DNA of 21,450 bases. Origin: Aphodousia sp048520025. Lineage in GTDB: Bacteria; Pseudomonadota; Gammaproteobacteria; Burkholderiales; Burkholderiaceae_F. Below the pieces are notes generated by a model. That model searched no databases and was not told the origin of the DNA. It saw nothing but the letters and a program-made list of their open reading frames with translations. The position numbers were made by a program, and so were the translations under genes. The first letter of the stretch is position 1. The number at the start of each line of letters is the position of its first letter. Location: positions 1 through 21,450 of the forward strand of contig DBFZTP010000123.1 of the NCBI GenBank assembly GCA_048520025.1, given 5' to 3'. This document shows positions 21,348 to 21,450 of this stretch, piece by piece.

Positions 21348-21450
21348 ATGCAGCAAAAATTTAGTAATGGCTCAATGCCGGTTACTCTGTGTACGTTTGG
21401 ATAACAAGTAAAAAGTGTAATAAAAACAATTAATTGTTGACATTTTCTTG

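Larger units (their letters stand above)
21097..21450. other. Non-coding region upstream of traA
   Basis: This 354-base AT-rich stretch has no convincing gene; a 63-codon minus-strand frame at 21113-21304 looks like noise. Beside the stem-loop, inverted repeat and FNR-type box listed separately, it holds a short TTTGC/GCAAA dyad (21175-21190), an imperfect 17-bp palindrome TGCTTAAATGTTGAGCA (21225-21241), and a perfect palindrome AACAATTAATTGTT (21425-21438). On the minus strand TTGTTT and TGTTAT stand 17 bases apart near 21435-21405, a weak candidate promoter for tra. On the plus strand a consensus TTGACA (21437-21442) may be the -35 of a gene leaving the window to the right. An origin of transfer is not recognisable. 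Confidence 0.6.

Noticed and set aside
21121..21450. Origin of transfer in the region upstream of traA
   Set aside because: Dyads and AT-rich DNA are present, but no nic-like sequence or relaxase-type repeats can be recognised and no relaxase gene is adjacent.

Overview
The window carries almost the whole pilus and mating-pair-formation (transferosome) block of an F-type (MPF_F) conjugative type IV secretion system, all on the minus strand and read from right to left. The layout of the genes is traA-traL-traE-traK-traB-(DsbC-like)-traV-traC-(small orf)-trbI-(S26 signal peptidase)-traW-traU-trbC-traN(part 1)-traN(part 2)-traF-traH-traG. This is the gene order of F, with F-specific accessory genes (traP, trbD, trbG, traR, trbE, trbA, traQ, trbB, trbJ, trbF) missing and a DsbC-like isomerase and a TraF-type signal peptidase inserted. 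MPF_F systems are a proteobacterial hallmark, so the host is probably a gamma- or betaproteobacterium. The sequence alone does not separate a plasmid from an integrative element. No coupling protein (TraD), relaxase (TraI), TraM/TraY, lytic transglycosylase, entry-exclusion pair (TraS/TraT), rRNA, tRNA, insertion sequence or CRISPR array is visible, so DNA-processing functions must lie outside.

Region 21097-21450 is non-coding and lies upstream of traA. It is AT-rich and unusually full of dyad symmetries: a long stem-loop just before the traA ribosome binding site, a 14-nt-armed inverted repeat, a perfect match to the FNR-family box TTGAT-N4-ATCAA, and a 14-bp palindrome. It is the most likely control region of the operon. 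Region 1478-21096 is one compact transcription unit: most genes abut or overlap by 1-22 bases (repeated TAATG, ATGA and GTGA junctions). Region 1-1477 is an AT-richer flank with a 318-residue GIY-YIG nuclease-like protein on the same strand as tra, a roughly 190-base spacer with an inverted repeat, and a small plus-strand open frame that converges on traG.

The genes work together as follows. TraA is the pilin. TraL, TraE, TraB, TraK, TraV and the ATPase TraC form the envelope-spanning secretion core. TraW, TraU, TrbC, TraF, TraH and TrbI drive pilus extension and retraction. TraN and TraG stabilise the mating pair. The DsbC-like protein and TraF, both with CxxC motifs, probably fold the many cysteine-rich periplasmic proteins (TraU, TraN, TraH). 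The S26 peptidase probably processes the pilin.

The most distinctive features are TraN being divided into two separately exported polypeptides, the FNR-type box and dyad cluster in front of traA, the embedded TraF-type peptidase that raises the possibility of a cyclic pilin, and two unrecognised small genes.
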